Below are positions 36,213 through 44,914 of a DNA stretch of 64,000 bases, piece after piece. A program made the position numbers and the translations under genes. The notes under the pieces were generated by a model. The model was not told the origin of the DNA. It was given only the letters and a program-made list of their open reading frames with translations, and made no database searches. The DNA lies in assembly GCF_001424665.1 (NCBI RefSeq), contig NZ_LMQS01000004.1:189680-253679 (forward strand), in the 5' to 3' direction. Numbering within the stretch: position 1 is the first letter of the stretch; every line of letters starts with the position of its first letter. This stretch comes from Methylophilus sp. Leaf416 (GTDB lineage Bacteria > Pseudomonadota > Gammaproteobacteria > Burkholderiales > Methylophilaceae).

Positions 36213-37408
36213 TACCGTAATGTCGAAAAGCTGTCATAAACGGGGAGCATGACCGCGGCCATCAGAAACAGCAGCATCAACCCGAGTAACATGGTCAGTA
36301 CTGGTTCCAACAGTTGCAACAGGGACTGCATGTTCGCCTGCACCTCTCTATCGTAAAAAGTAGCCTGCTGGGACAACATGCGATCCAAGGAGCCGGTGGT
36401 TTCACCAACACGGATCATGCGCACCAGCAAAGGTGGAAACCAGCCGGCCGCCGCAAAACTGGCGGCTAGCCCTTCACCACTTTGAACGCGCTGATGCACC
36501 TGACCCAAAGCCTGTGCCATCACTCGGTTGTGCAATAGTGGCTGACACCACTCAAGCGCCTGTAATAGTGGGATCCCGGTTTGGTACATCAACCCTAGAA
36601 AACGACATAACCTGGTCAGCACTAACTGATGCAGTAATCGACCTAACACGGGTATTTTTAATATTTTTTGATCGCAATAGAGTGCGAATAGAGGTGAGCG
36701 TTTAAGTGTGAGCCGAAAGCCAAACGCCAGCAATATCAACAAAATCAAACCGATTGCACCATAAGCGATTACCCAATCAGACAAGCCCAGCAACAAGCGG
36801 GTAGACCATGGTAATTCCTGACCTAAGCTTTGCAGGAAACCCACCATCTGCGGAACCAGGAATGTCAGCATAACGACGGCGGCCACACAGACCATCACGC
36901 ATAACAACGCCGGGTAGGTAAGGCCGCGTCGCGTTTGCGACATCAAATCGGCCTGCCACTGCAAGGTCTGTGCGAGATGCCCAAAAATTTCCGGTAGTTG
37001 CCCTGTATGCTCGCCCGCAGCGACCAGGTTGCTGATGAATGCGGGGAATACATTTGGCTGCGCTTGCAACGCTTGTGACAGTAGCTTTCCGGCTTGCAAT
37101 TCATGCCGTAATGCACTGAATGCCGCAGACATTAATCGGTGCTCGCATTGCCCAGCCAACTCTTCCAGCGCTTGTAATAAAGGAACACCGGCTTGCAGCA
37201 ACTGCTCCATCTGAATGCAGAACTGGATCAAATGATGCGCCTTGATACGTGGTTGAAGCCAGTTGACCGGTTGCCCGATTTTGATTGTGAGTAATTCAAG
37301 TCCCTGCATTTTCAGGCTAGCTTCAAGCGCCTGCTCACTGCTGGCTTGCAGGTTTCCACGTTGCAGTCGGCCCTCTTTATCGATTGCGGTGTAGCGATAA
37401 GAAGTCAT
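36212..37408 (-). CDS. GspF/PilC/MshG-type inner-membrane platform protein
   Basis: A 398-aa polytopic protein with two T2SS-F domains. The first runs about residues 60-185 (FCIQMEQLLQAGVPLLQALEELA, then LPEIFGHLAQTL) and the second about 260-385 (RLCRFLGLMYQTGIPLLQALEWC, RMIRVGETTGSLDRMLSQQATFYDREV), each followed by membrane helices. It forms the rotor-like base that works with the assembly ATPase. It overlaps the ATPase gene by 4 nt, matching the E-G order of MSHA loci. Confidence 0.92.
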   Translation of the reverse strand: MTSYRYTAIDKEGRLQRGNLQASSEQALEASLKMQGLELLTIKIGQPVNWLQPRIKAHHLIQFCIQMEQLLQAGVPLLQALEELAGQCEHRLMSAAFSALRHELQAGKLLSQALQAQPNVFPAFISNLVAAGEHTGQLPEIFGHLAQTLQWQADLMSQTRRGLTYPALLCVMVCVAAVVMLTFLVPQMVGFLQSLGQELPWSTRLLLGLSDWVIAYGAIGLILLILLAFGFRLTLKRSPLFALYCDQKILKIPVLGRLLHQLVLTRLCRFLGLMYQTGIPLLQALEWCQPLLHNRVMAQALGQVHQRVQSGEGLAASFAAAGWFPPLLVRMIRVGETTGSLDRMLSQQATFYDREVQANMQSLLQLLEPVLTMLLGLMLLFLMAAVMLPVYDSFSTLR

Positions 37409-39123
37409 GCCTCTGCCTCTTCAAAACAGGCACTGATATCTACGACCCGGCGCAATTCCTGCAAGCTGGTTTCCCCTGACAGTACAAGTTGCAACCCTTC
37501 TTCAGCCAGTGTGGTATAGCCATACCGCCTTGCCTGTTGATGTAAATGTGGAATAGAAGCTTGCCCTGCAAGCAACGCATCCAATGTGGGATGCATGGTG
37601 AGTATTTCCATAATGGCCAGCCGGCCACGGTAACCGCTCATGCGACATTGCTCGCAGCCTGCCGCCTGAAAAAGAGTCATGCTTTCTGCGGCATGCGATG
37701 GAAACAAAATTTGTAACAATGCTGCTGTCTTTGCATCAGGTAAAGTTTGCACTTTGCAATGGCGGCATAAACGCCTCAACAGGCGTTGTGCAATGACTCC
37801 AACCACGCTACCCGCCATCATGGGCGGGCTGATACCAAAGTCTGTTAACCGGGCAAAGGCTGCAATTGCATTATTCGTATGCAAGGTTGTCATGACCAGG
37901 TGGCCGGTCATTGCGGCACGGATTGCCATCGCAGCCGTTGGCTCATCACGCACTTCACCGACAAGTATGACGTCGGGATCCTGCCTCAAAATGGCCCTGA
38001 TCCCACTCACAAAATCTACTTTATTCGCTTCGTTAATCGATGTCTGTCGCATCAGCATATGCGGGTATTCCACCGGGTCTTCCAGCGTCATGATGTTTAC
38101 ATGCGGATGGTTCAGGTGCCCGAGCATTGAATAGAGCGTGGTGGTTTTTCCGCTACCGGTAGGGCCGGTCAGGATCAATAATCCTTCAGGTTTTTCCAGC
38201 ATATTCTTGAGCAATTGCAATTGCGGCAGGCGCAAGCCCATGCTATCAAGGGGAATAATAGATTTGTCCCTATCCAGAACACGCAGTACGATATTTTCAC
38301 CATGTAGCGTGGGATGGCTTGATACCCTGAAATCAATCTGCCTGCCACATAAAAACAGGTTAACGCGACCATCTTGCGGGCTACGTTGTTCTGCAATATC
38401 CATCCCGGCCAGTATTTTCAGCCTCACGCACATCGCAGGCCAATAACGGTCGTGCACACTTCGAATTTGCCACAACACACCATCAATCCGATAGCGGATC
38501 CTGAGAAACGCCTGCTCGGGCTCAAAATGGATATCCGATGCACCTTGCTTGACTGCATCCACCAGCACGGCATTCACTAATCGGATGACTGGCCGTGTAT
38601 CCTGCTGGGAAAGATGTTGAGCTTGTGTGGTTTCCTCTTCTATCTCATGCAAAATGGCATCCAGCGATAAACTATGGCCATAAAATTTATCCAAGGCCTG
38701 CTCAATGTGAGCTTCAGTCGCTAACACAGATTTCAGCTGGATTTCACCGCCTACTAAATAACGTAATTGATCCAGCACCATGACGCGATTCATTTCCGCC
38801 ATGGCTACGCGCAAAACCTTTTTGTCAGCAGAAATATCAAGTGGCAGCACCCGGTGCTGTTTGGCAAATGCCTCGGGTACCATAGCCAGCACTTCGTGAT
38901 CTGGAATCACTTGCTGTAAATCAATACTTTCCTGCGCATGGTGCTGGGCTAGCACATCCCGGATGACGGCATCTGTCACAAAATGCAGCCGCACCAATTG
39001 TTGTCCTAGCAACAAGCGACTTTCCTGCTGCTCTATCAAAGCGATTTCCAGCTGATCGGCAGTGATCATACCTTTAGTCAGCATCCATTCACCCAAGCGC
39101 ACTTTGTCAGCAGTGATTAACAT
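37405..39123 (-). CDS. MshE/GspE-type assembly ATPase with MshEN domain
   Basis: A 572-aa secretion/pilus extension ATPase. The N-terminus carries an MshEN domain: motif I from R9 to Q32 fits RLG-x2-L/M-x5-I-x4-L-x3-L-x2-Q, and after five residues motif II (L38-H61) is a weaker copy. In MshE-type proteins this pair binds c-di-GMP. Then come the Asp box ASDIHFEPE (195-203), Walker A GPTGSGKT (320-327), Walker B-like ILVGEVRD (386-393) and the CxxC pairs (LCRHC, CEQC) of the GspE zinc module. A GGDEF gene lies just upstream of the operon. All catalytic motifs are intact. Confidence 0.93.
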   Translation of the reverse strand: MLITADKVRLGEWMLTKGMITADQLEIALIEQQESRLLLGQQLVRLHFVTDAVIRDVLAQHHAQESIDLQQVIPDHEVLAMVPEAFAKQHRVLPLDISADKKVLRVAMAEMNRVMVLDQLRYLVGGEIQLKSVLATEAHIEQALDKFYGHSLSLDAILHEIEEETTQAQHLSQQDTRPVIRLVNAVLVDAVKQGASDIHFEPEQAFLRIRYRIDGVLWQIRSVHDRYWPAMCVRLKILAGMDIAEQRSPQDGRVNLFLCGRQIDFRVSSHPTLHGENIVLRVLDRDKSIIPLDSMGLRLPQLQLLKNMLEKPEGLLILTGPTGSGKTTTLYSMLGHLNHPHVNIMTLEDPVEYPHMLMRQTSINEANKVDFVSGIRAILRQDPDVILVGEVRDEPTAAMAIRAAMTGHLVMTTLHTNNAIAAFARLTDFGISPPMMAGSVVGVIAQRLLRRLCRHCKVQTLPDAKTAALLQILFPSHAAESMTLFQAAGCEQCRMSGYRGRLAIMEILTMHPTLDALLAGQASIPHLHQQARRYGYTTLAEEGLQLVLSGETSLQELRRVVDISACFEEAEA

Positions 39124-39125
39124 GC

Positions 39126-39812
39126 CTAATCTATTCCGCTGATGAGAGGTTCATTGCGATCAAAGTCATAGCCTGGAATTTCCAGGCGGAGCATTTCTAG
39201 GTACTTTTGCTCACTTTCGGCATCGCCAAGTTGCCTGAAAGCCAGACGCAACCCTTCCATGGCTTCTACACTATGCGGGTCTGCTGTTAATAATGCTTGA
39301 AAAACTCGCTGGGCTAAACTCACATCTCCAGCTTGCAGTTGCCTCGCAGCATTGGCAATTCCATTGTTAGCCAGTGTTTCCGAAAGCGCAGGACGTTGAA
39401 TGTGCAATTGCCACTGTCGTATATAACGCGGAGCAATCTTTGGTCTACCATCTTGTTCGATTGGGCTTTCCAAAGGCGTAATAACAGGTAAATCCTGTTT
39501 GGCTTGTTGAAACAAGCTTTCACCATTATTTTCTTTTAATACTATCTCTGGCTTTGCCAGCTCAGGAGCAATATTGTTTGCTATGCGAGGTGGCAGTCGT
39601 AAATTGGTATTCAACTCCACATCAAAAAACAGTGTTTTCATATGCAGGCATGTCATCAAAACAATCAACCCAACACCTACCCATGACAAGGCTAATAACA
39701 TTTGTTCGTCTTTGCATTTCGATGTAATCAATGCACCTCGATATGAATGACTGAAAGTCTTATCAATTGCCAGACGACTGACAAATTGAGCAAATGTCGA
39801 TGCCACATTCAA
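39126..39812 (-). CDS. MshN-like bitopic TPR protein
   Basis: A 228-aa protein with a cytoplasmic N-terminus, one membrane helix (about residues 38-58) and a periplasmic C-terminal region (about 150-215) that looks like one or two TPR repeats (AARQLQAGDVSLAQRVFQALLTADPHSVEAMEGLRLAFRQLGD). Position between secretin and ATPase fits MshN of MSHA loci or, less likely, GspC of type II systems. It shares ATGA with the secretin stop and has 2 bp before the ATPase gene. Confidence 0.62.
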   Translation of the reverse strand: MNVASTFAQFVSRLAIDKTFSHSYRGALITSKCKDEQMLLALSWVGVGLIVLMTCLHMKTLFFDVELNTNLRLPPRIANNIAPELAKPEIVLKENNGESLFQQAKQDLPVITPLESPIEQDGRPKIAPRYIRQWQLHIQRPALSETLANNGIANAARQLQAGDVSLAQRVFQALLTADPHSVEAMEGLRLAFRQLGDAESEQKYLEMLRLEIPGYDFDRNEPLISGID

Positions 39813-41734
39813 GATGGTTCTCCTATGCCGAAGTCAATGTCATCCATAGGTAATGATTCTGGCAACAGCGGCTCAAACGCTTTCAGATCACCAGCCTTCA
39901 CATCCGCCAAGCCGATAACGGTAGGCCTCAAAAACACCACCAGTTCTGTTTTTTTAGCTGCCTGATTTTTGCCTTTAAATGCATAGCCCACAATAGGTAT
40001 ATTGGCTAACCCCGGCACACGGTCGGTAAAGTCTCTTTGATCTTCCTGCATTAACCCGCCCAGGATCGCAACGTTACCGCTGGGTATATTGAGCACAGAT
40101 TCCATCTCGCGCACTTGTATTTCCGGGATGCTACTGACAATACGGGTGCTGCCATTTCCTAACTGAGGATTGGGGTCTTCGATATAGCGCAAGACTTTTG
40201 AGACGGTAGGTCGCACATTCAGATTGACCCGCTTTTGACTATTAATTTGAGCGGTGACCGCCATGACCAACCCTACGGGTACTGTATTGGCTGTAGTAGT
40301 CACCGCCTGCAAATTTGCACCGTTATTGCTGCTACTTTGTGAAATCTGGGATTGAATGGTGAAATAAACCAGGTTATCCACTACCTTCAGAATAGCGGTC
40401 TGGTTGTTTAGTACCATTAATTTGGGGCTGGAAAGTACTCGCGTTTTTCCGAACTGTTCTAGCAAGGTGACACTGGCGCTTAAATTCCCAAACCGGCTAA
40501 ACGGATTGAAATAGCCAAACATAAAGGCCACGCTGCCATTATTCTGGCCAAGTGCGTTTTTACTATTATTGCTTTCGAAACTTCGGCTAGTGGTATTGAA
40601 CTGTGCCGCCTCGCTGCCCAACGATTGCGAAAACACAACTCCGCGCTGCTGGGCGGATGAAGATAAGCGGCTCCAGTCTATGCCCATCTGAAAACTCTTG
40701 CTTAATTCAACTTCGACGATTGTCGCTTCGATTAACACCTGCCTGGCCGCCACTTGCATGACGGATTCCAGATAGGATTTGACCTGTGCCTGCTGGCTAT
40801 GCGAAGCGCGTATGGTCAGGATGCCGGTCTCGGGATTAGCGATCAATCGCGAAGCACGCCAACGGACATGGGCTTGCTGGGTTTTTTCTGATTTCGATGA
40901 AGTTTGGGGTGGCTGTGTATTTAAGCTTTCGACGCTTTGGCGGGGTAAATCACCAGCTTCTGGTATCTCCGCAGGAATGCTACTGAATAAAGATACTGCA
41001 CTTTCTGAAACTTCGTCTCTGGCAATAGTAGCTTTGTCTGTCTCTTCCAGTAAAATCTGTAAATTCTGTACGACACTTTCCCACAGATGATAACGGGATT
41101 GTGTTGCTACCGCCGTTCGCGAACTATTGCTATTTCCTGCCCCCGATACTTGTGATTGAGTTGATGCGTTACTATTATTTTGCGCAGAACCGCTTGCCGG
41201 CCTGCCTGCGCTATTGATTTCACTGGCAACTCCGATAAAGCCAGTCGTGTCACGCGTCATGTTTACATAATTCAGACGATAGCTCCGTAAAACCGGCATA
41301 TCCGGTGCGATCAACCAGACGCCATTTCCCCACTCGTAATACATATCGACCTGCCTGGCGATACGCGACAAAATCGCAGGAATAGATTGTTGTATTGCAT
41401 GTAACGACACTTTGCCCCTTAGACCCGGATGGATATCCATATTCATGTGGCTTTCTCTGGCAAGCGCTTGCAGCACCTCCTGCACCGGCGCTTCTTGTAC
41501 GACCAGATTAACCAGCAGAGTGGGTGAAGCAGATTTTAAAGGTGGCTTGGTAATAACTTGCGCTTCAACATCCGTTGTTTCAACTTCAGGATAAACGTGA
41601 AGCGGAGTTGAATCAGGCAAGTCGGGATTGAGTTCAGGAAGGTGCAGCTCAGAATGGTGTTTAGCTTCTTGCATCCCGCGCGAGACACAGGATATCAAGC
41701 AAAAACACATCAGTAGCATGGCAGCAAGGCGCAT
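39809..41734 (-). CDS. MshL-type secretin lipoprotein
   Basis: A 641-aa outer-membrane secretin. The N-terminus is a lipoprotein signal (LISC, Cys16), followed by an STN/N0-like domain (VNLVVQEAPVQEVLQALARES), a serine/asparagine-rich linker (about 185-215), an N1-type domain and the secretin barrel (VLIEATIVEVELSKSFQMGIDW, VLSSPKLMVLNNQTAILKV, MESVLNIPSGNVAILGGLMQE, and the C-terminal AKKTELVVFLRPTVI). It resembles MshL/PilQ rather than GspD. A GGGGAG ribosome site precedes the ATG. It is the first gene of the nine-gene unit. Confidence 0.9.
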   Translation of the reverse strand: MRLAAMLLMCFCLISCVSRGMQEAKHHSELHLPELNPDLPDSTPLHVYPEVETTDVEAQVITKPPLKSASPTLLVNLVVQEAPVQEVLQALARESHMNMDIHPGLRGKVSLHAIQQSIPAILSRIARQVDMYYEWGNGVWLIAPDMPVLRSYRLNYVNMTRDTTGFIGVASEINSAGRPASGSAQNNSNASTQSQVSGAGNSNSSRTAVATQSRYHLWESVVQNLQILLEETDKATIARDEVSESAVSLFSSIPAEIPEAGDLPRQSVESLNTQPPQTSSKSEKTQQAHVRWRASRLIANPETGILTIRASHSQQAQVKSYLESVMQVAARQVLIEATIVEVELSKSFQMGIDWSRLSSSAQQRGVVFSQSLGSEAAQFNTTSRSFESNNSKNALGQNNGSVAFMFGYFNPFSRFGNLSASVTLLEQFGKTRVLSSPKLMVLNNQTAILKVVDNLVYFTIQSQISQSSSNNGANLQAVTTTANTVPVGLVMAVTAQINSQKRVNLNVRPTVSKVLRYIEDPNPQLGNGSTRIVSSIPEIQVREMESVLNIPSGNVAILGGLMQEDQRDFTDRVPGLANIPIVGYAFKGKNQAAKKTELVVFLRPTVIGLADVKAGDLKAFEPLLPESLPMDDIDFGIGEPS

Positions 41735-41769
41735 GCTCTCCCCTTTTAAAATTGATTATTATTAACATA

Positions 41770-41798
41770 TATTAAATATAGTTAATAACAGATGTCAA
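41770..41798 (-). promoter_or_regulatory. Predicted promoter of the MSHA-like operon
   Basis: On the minus strand a perfect TTGACA (plus-strand 41793-41798) is followed after 16-18 bp by AT-rich hexamers (TTTAAT or TAATAT). It stands about 40 bp before the secretin ATG in the 127-bp gap after the diguanylate cyclase gene. The exact -10 is uncertain. Confidence 0.5.
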
Positions 41799-41861
41799 CT
41801 TTCAGGGAAGTTTATTAGTGTTTGGGATCTATATGTAAGAAAGCAAAGAAGGACTAAATAT

Positions 41862-42872
41862 TTAGAACAATTCTATATCGCCCTCAATAGTACTGTCCTG
41901 GATGTTGCCGCTTTCTACCAGTTTCTCGTAAAAGCAAATCTGGTCACGGCCATGTTCTTTAGCGTAATACAACGCTTCGTCCGCGCGTTCGAGCACCGTA
42001 TTAGGAAGGATATTGAGCGCCATTTTTGAACACCCGACACTCATGGTAACCTGGCCCACCTGCGGAAATACATGTGCATTCAACGTTTCCCTGAAGCGCT
42101 CCATTAAACCAACGATATCATCCTCTTCAGCGCAGGAAAACACACCGACAAACTCTTCACCGCCAAAACGAAATAGTAAATCGCCTTCACGGAAAGTTTC
42201 TTGCATCAGCCTTGAAAGCAACAGCAAGACTTCATCCCCAATCAGGTGACCATAGGTATCGTTAATTTTTTTGAAAAAATCGATATCAAAAATCGCCAGG
42301 AAATGATGCAGCGGAAATTTGAATTCAGGCTTGTAATCATTGAACAAAATTTTGCTGACGCAATGATCAAAGGTTTTGCGGTTAAGCAAACCGGTCAATG
42401 CGTCGCGCTCATTCTCAATAATCAGACTGGCATAGTGGTGGAACATATCCAGACATTGCTTGATCAGGTCAACCGCTTTGCTATCCAGCGTTTCATTCTG
42501 TATCAGCAAAATGGCATGCTTGTGTGCGACGCTTTGTTGCAGGGGAAAAATATGCAGCTTTTCGTTATTCGTTTCTATGCATTCATACTGTTGCGCGCCT
42601 TTATCCATACATGCCAGCAGTAATGCATAGTTTTCGGATTCCCAGCCCTCAAATGCCAGAGGTTTATCATTGCTTTCAACAGCATCGATAACAGACATCA
42701 ATTGGCGCCGGGATAACACTTGCATCCTGATCGGTTCACTTTGGGTGGCAAAAACATTTAACCAGTGCTGCATGAGCGATAGCAAGGCTGGATCCAGCGC
42801 AAGACTCTCCCTGACCTTGGTAAGATCAGTAAGACTCTGCATAAAATTGCTCAGATTTAGGGGAGTAGTCAT
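41862..42872 (-). CDS. GGDEF diguanylate cyclase
   Basis: Predicted enzyme making cyclic di-GMP from two GTP, 336 aa from the ATG at 42872 (a TTG at 42932 would add 20 residues). The N-terminal 165 residues are an unassigned, probably sensory region; the GGDEF domain follows, with DALTGLLNRKTFD, FDIDFFKKINDTYGHLIGD and the active-site loop FRFGGEEF. Five residues before it is REGD, an RxxD inhibitory site, so product feedback is likely. No membrane helix is evident. It lies directly upstream of, and in line with, the operon whose ATPase has an MshEN domain. Confidence 0.93.
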   Translation of the reverse strand: MTTPLNLSNFMQSLTDLTKVRESLALDPALLSLMQHWLNVFATQSEPIRMQVLSRRQLMSVIDAVESNDKPLAFEGWESENYALLLACMDKGAQQYECIETNNEKLHIFPLQQSVAHKHAILLIQNETLDSKAVDLIKQCLDMFHHYASLIIENERDALTGLLNRKTFDHCVSKILFNDYKPEFKFPLHHFLAIFDIDFFKKINDTYGHLIGDEVLLLLSRLMQETFREGDLLFRFGGEEFVGVFSCAEEDDIVGLMERFRETLNAHVFPQVGQVTMSVGCSKMALNILPNTVLERADEALYYAKEHGRDQICFYEKLVESGNIQDSTIEGDIELF

Positions 42873-42984
42873 GTGTTCGGCGTAGGGATTTACGAACACT
42901 TTATCAGCAGCGATGCGCACAGTTATTGGCAAAAAGAGCCAATATTTTCAATTAATTTGGAGTTTAGATTTTGAGGAAAGAAGT

Positions 42985-43061
42985 TGGGGTGGCTGATGGG
43001 GCTCGAACCCACGACAACAGGAATCACAATCCTGGACTCTACCAACTGAGCTACAGCCACC
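42985..43061 (-). tRNA. tRNA-His (GTG)
   Basis: Minus-strand 77-nt tRNA with the extra 5' G expected for tRNA-His, anticodon loop TTGTGAT (anticodon GTG), T-loop GGTTCGAGCC and encoded CCA. It matches E. coli tRNA-His closely. Confidence 0.96.
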
Positions 43062-43076
43062 ATAGAGACTTTTAAT

Positions 43077-43153
43077 TGGTCTGCCCGACAGGAATCGAAC
43101 CTGTAACCCCCAGCTTAGAAGGCTGGTGCTCTATCCAGTTGAGCTACGAGCAG
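43077..43153 (-). tRNA. tRNA-Arg (TCT)
   Basis: Minus-strand 77-nt tRNA; the acceptor CTGCTCG pairs with CGGGCAG (one G-U), the anticodon loop CTTCTAA gives TCT, the T-arm is GGTTCGATTCC, and CCA is encoded. It lies 15 bp from tRNA-His, in the same direction. Confidence 0.94.
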
Positions 43154-43190
43154 ATAGGTGTTACATGACGATTGGGCAATCCAGAGAAAC

Positions 43191-43267
43191 TGGTCGGCGT
43201 GGAGAGATTCGAACTCCCGACATCCTGCTCCCAAAGCAGGCGCGCTACCAGACTACGCTACACGCCG
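43191..43267 (-). tRNA. tRNA-Pro (TGG)
   Basis: Minus-strand 77-nt tRNA beginning with C as proline tRNAs do; the acceptor CGGCGTG pairs with CACGCCG, the anticodon loop TTTGGGA gives TGG, and CCA is encoded. First of three tRNAs transcribed leftward. Confidence 0.95.
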
Positions 43268-43349
43268 AAAGCAGGAATATAACCGATTTTCTGAAATCGT
43301 GTCAATCTTGATGTGATAAAATTCTATTTTTAACGATGATTTTTTGCTC

Positions 43350-44207
43350 ATGAGCGCACACATTATTGATGGCAAGCAAATTGCCAGTCAACTTTTAGAC
43401 GATATAAAAAGCAGCATTGACCAACGCCTGAAATCCGGTAAACGTGCGCCTTGTCTGGCGGTTGTACTGGTGGGTGATGATCCCGCTTCTGCTATATATG
43501 TGCGCAACAAACAGATTGCCTGTGAAAAAGTGGGCATTGTTTCCAAAGCGCACAAATTACCATCCAGCATTTCACAAACTGAGTTATTCAGCCTGATTCA
43601 ACAATTGAATCAAGACCCCAGTACAGACGGCATTCTTGTGCAGTCTCCTCTGCCGCATCATATTGATGAAACCGCCATTCTGGCATTGATCGACCCGGCT
43701 AAAGATGTGGATGGCTTTCATCCTTACAATATTGGTTTACTGGCTGTGCGTCAGCCGCAATTACGTTCTTGCACACCTTATGGCGTTATTAAAATGCTGC
43801 AAGCCAGCGGCATTAACCTCAAAGGGCTGGATGCTGTGGTGGTGGGTGTTTCCAACCACGTAGGCCGCCCGATGGGGCTTGAACTGTTACTGGCAGGCTG
43901 CACGGTGACCAGTTGCCACCGTCATACCAAGGACTTGGCTGCACACCTGCTGCGGGCCGATATCGTAGTCGCGGCGGCCGGGAAAGCTGGCTTGATTAAA
44001 GGCGAATGGATTAAGCCTGGCGCAATTGTGGTGGATATCGGCATTAACCGTTTACCTGATGGCAAACTTGCCGGCGACGTTGAATTTGAAGTTGCCAAGC
44101 AACGGGCTGCGTATATTACTCCAGTGCCTGGTGGTGTGGGCCCGATGACGGTAGCCACGCTGATGGAAAACACACTGAAGGCTCTGGAACTGAGAGAACA
44201 GAAGTAA
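43350..44207 (+). CDS. folD: Methylenetetrahydrofolate dehydrogenase/cyclohydrolase
   Basis: Bifunctional cytosolic enzyme interconverting 5,10-methylene-THF, methenyl-THF and 10-formyl-THF; 285 aa from the ATG at 43350 (a TTG two codons earlier is also in frame). Signatures are the catalytic-lysine region [14 protein letters not shown], the QSPLPHH loop ([17 protein letters not shown]), [12 protein letters not shown], the Rossmann [18 protein letters not shown], and the C-terminal [18 protein letters not shown]. Complete and typical. One-carbon metabolism is central in methylotrophs, which would fit the suspected host, but folD occurs in nearly all bacteria. Confidence 0.97.
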   Translation: MSAHIIDGKQIASQLLDDIKSSIDQRLKSGKRAPCLAVVLVGDDPASAIYVRNKQIACEKVGIVSKAHKLPSSISQTELFSLIQQLNQDPSTDGILVQSPLPHHIDETAILALIDPAKDVDGFHPYNIGLLAVRQPQLRSCTPYGVIKMLQASGINLKGLDAVVVGVSNHVGRPMGLELLLAGCTVTSCHRHTKDLAAHLLRADIVVAAAGKAGLIKGEWIKPGAIVVDIGINRLPDGKLAGDVEFEVAKQRAAYITPVPGGVGPMTVATLMENTLKALELREQK

Positions 44208-44235
44208 CTGGATGCCACGCATCGAGAAAGATACT

Positions 44236-44263
44236 TTGCAAGCCTATAAAATCGGTGTAAACT
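44236..44263 (+). promoter_or_regulatory. Predicted dksA promoter
   Basis: TTGCAA (44236-44241), 16 bp, TAAACT (44258-44263) preceded by TG (extended -10). It lies 83 bp before the dksA ATG. By-eye assignment. Confidence 0.45.
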
Positions 44264-44346
44264 CGCGCGATTATTGATTAACGTAATGCAATAAAAAGCG
44301 CCCTTGAGGCAAGTAATATCAAGTAGTTTCGTCCTTTGGAACCATC

Positions 44347-44769
44347 ATGGCAGACACCGTTAACAAATCTTTTACCCCTTACCAGCCAGCGGCCGGTGAG
44401 GAGTACATGAACAAAAAACAGCAGGAACATTTCAAAAAGATCCTGAATAACTGGAAAGCAGAACTCAGTCACGATATCGACCGCACGGTGCATACCATGC
44501 AAGATGAAGTGACCAGCTTTGCCGACCCAAATGACCGTGCCAGCCAGGAATCAGACATGGCTTTAGAGTTGCGTAACCGTGACCGCGAGCGTAAGTTGAT
44601 CAAGAAGATTGACGAGACATTGCGCAATATCGAGGGTGGTGACTACGGTTATTGCGAGGGCTGTGGGATTGAAATTGGCCTTAAACGCCTGGAAGCACGC
44701 CCGACTGCAACATTATGTATTGATTGCAAAACGCTGGATGAAATGCGTGAAAGGCAAGTCGCTAAATAA
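44347..44769 (+). CDS. dksA: RNA polymerase-binding transcription factor DksA
   Basis: DksA binds the RNA polymerase secondary channel and, with ppGpp, adjusts rRNA and amino-acid promoters. The 140-aa product has the [21 protein letters not shown] start of the coiled coil, the tip with [11 protein letters not shown] (acidic DxxDxA-type tip, residues about 59-69), and the zinc finger CEGCGIEI ... CIDCKTLDE with four cysteines. ATG at 44347. It is followed closely by a strong terminator. Confidence 0.96.
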   Translation: MADTVNKSFTPYQPAAGEEYMNKKQQEHFKKILNNWKAELSHDIDRTVHTMQDEVTSFADPNDRASQESDMALELRNRDRERKLIKKIDETLRNIEGGDYGYCEGCGIEIGLKRLEARPTATLCIDCKTLDEMRERQVAK

Positions 44770-44781
44770 ATAGTGACGAGC

Positions 44782-44816
44782 AAAAAAGCGAGTGGTTATT
44801 GCCCACTCGCTTTTTT
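44782..44816 (+). terminator. Intrinsic terminator of dksA
   Basis: AAAAAAGCGAGTGG (44782-44795) pairs with CCACTCGCTTTTTT (44803-44816), a 14-bp stem with a 7-nt loop and T-run, 12 bp after the dksA stop. Confidence 0.93.
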
Positions 44817-44914
44817 ATTTGTAGCTTAGCCTTTCAACTTAGGCATTTAAATAGCGTCAAGGCTGCAACAGTTATCTCTGACTAGCCACCTAGCTGGACT
44901 TTACCAAGCCAGCT

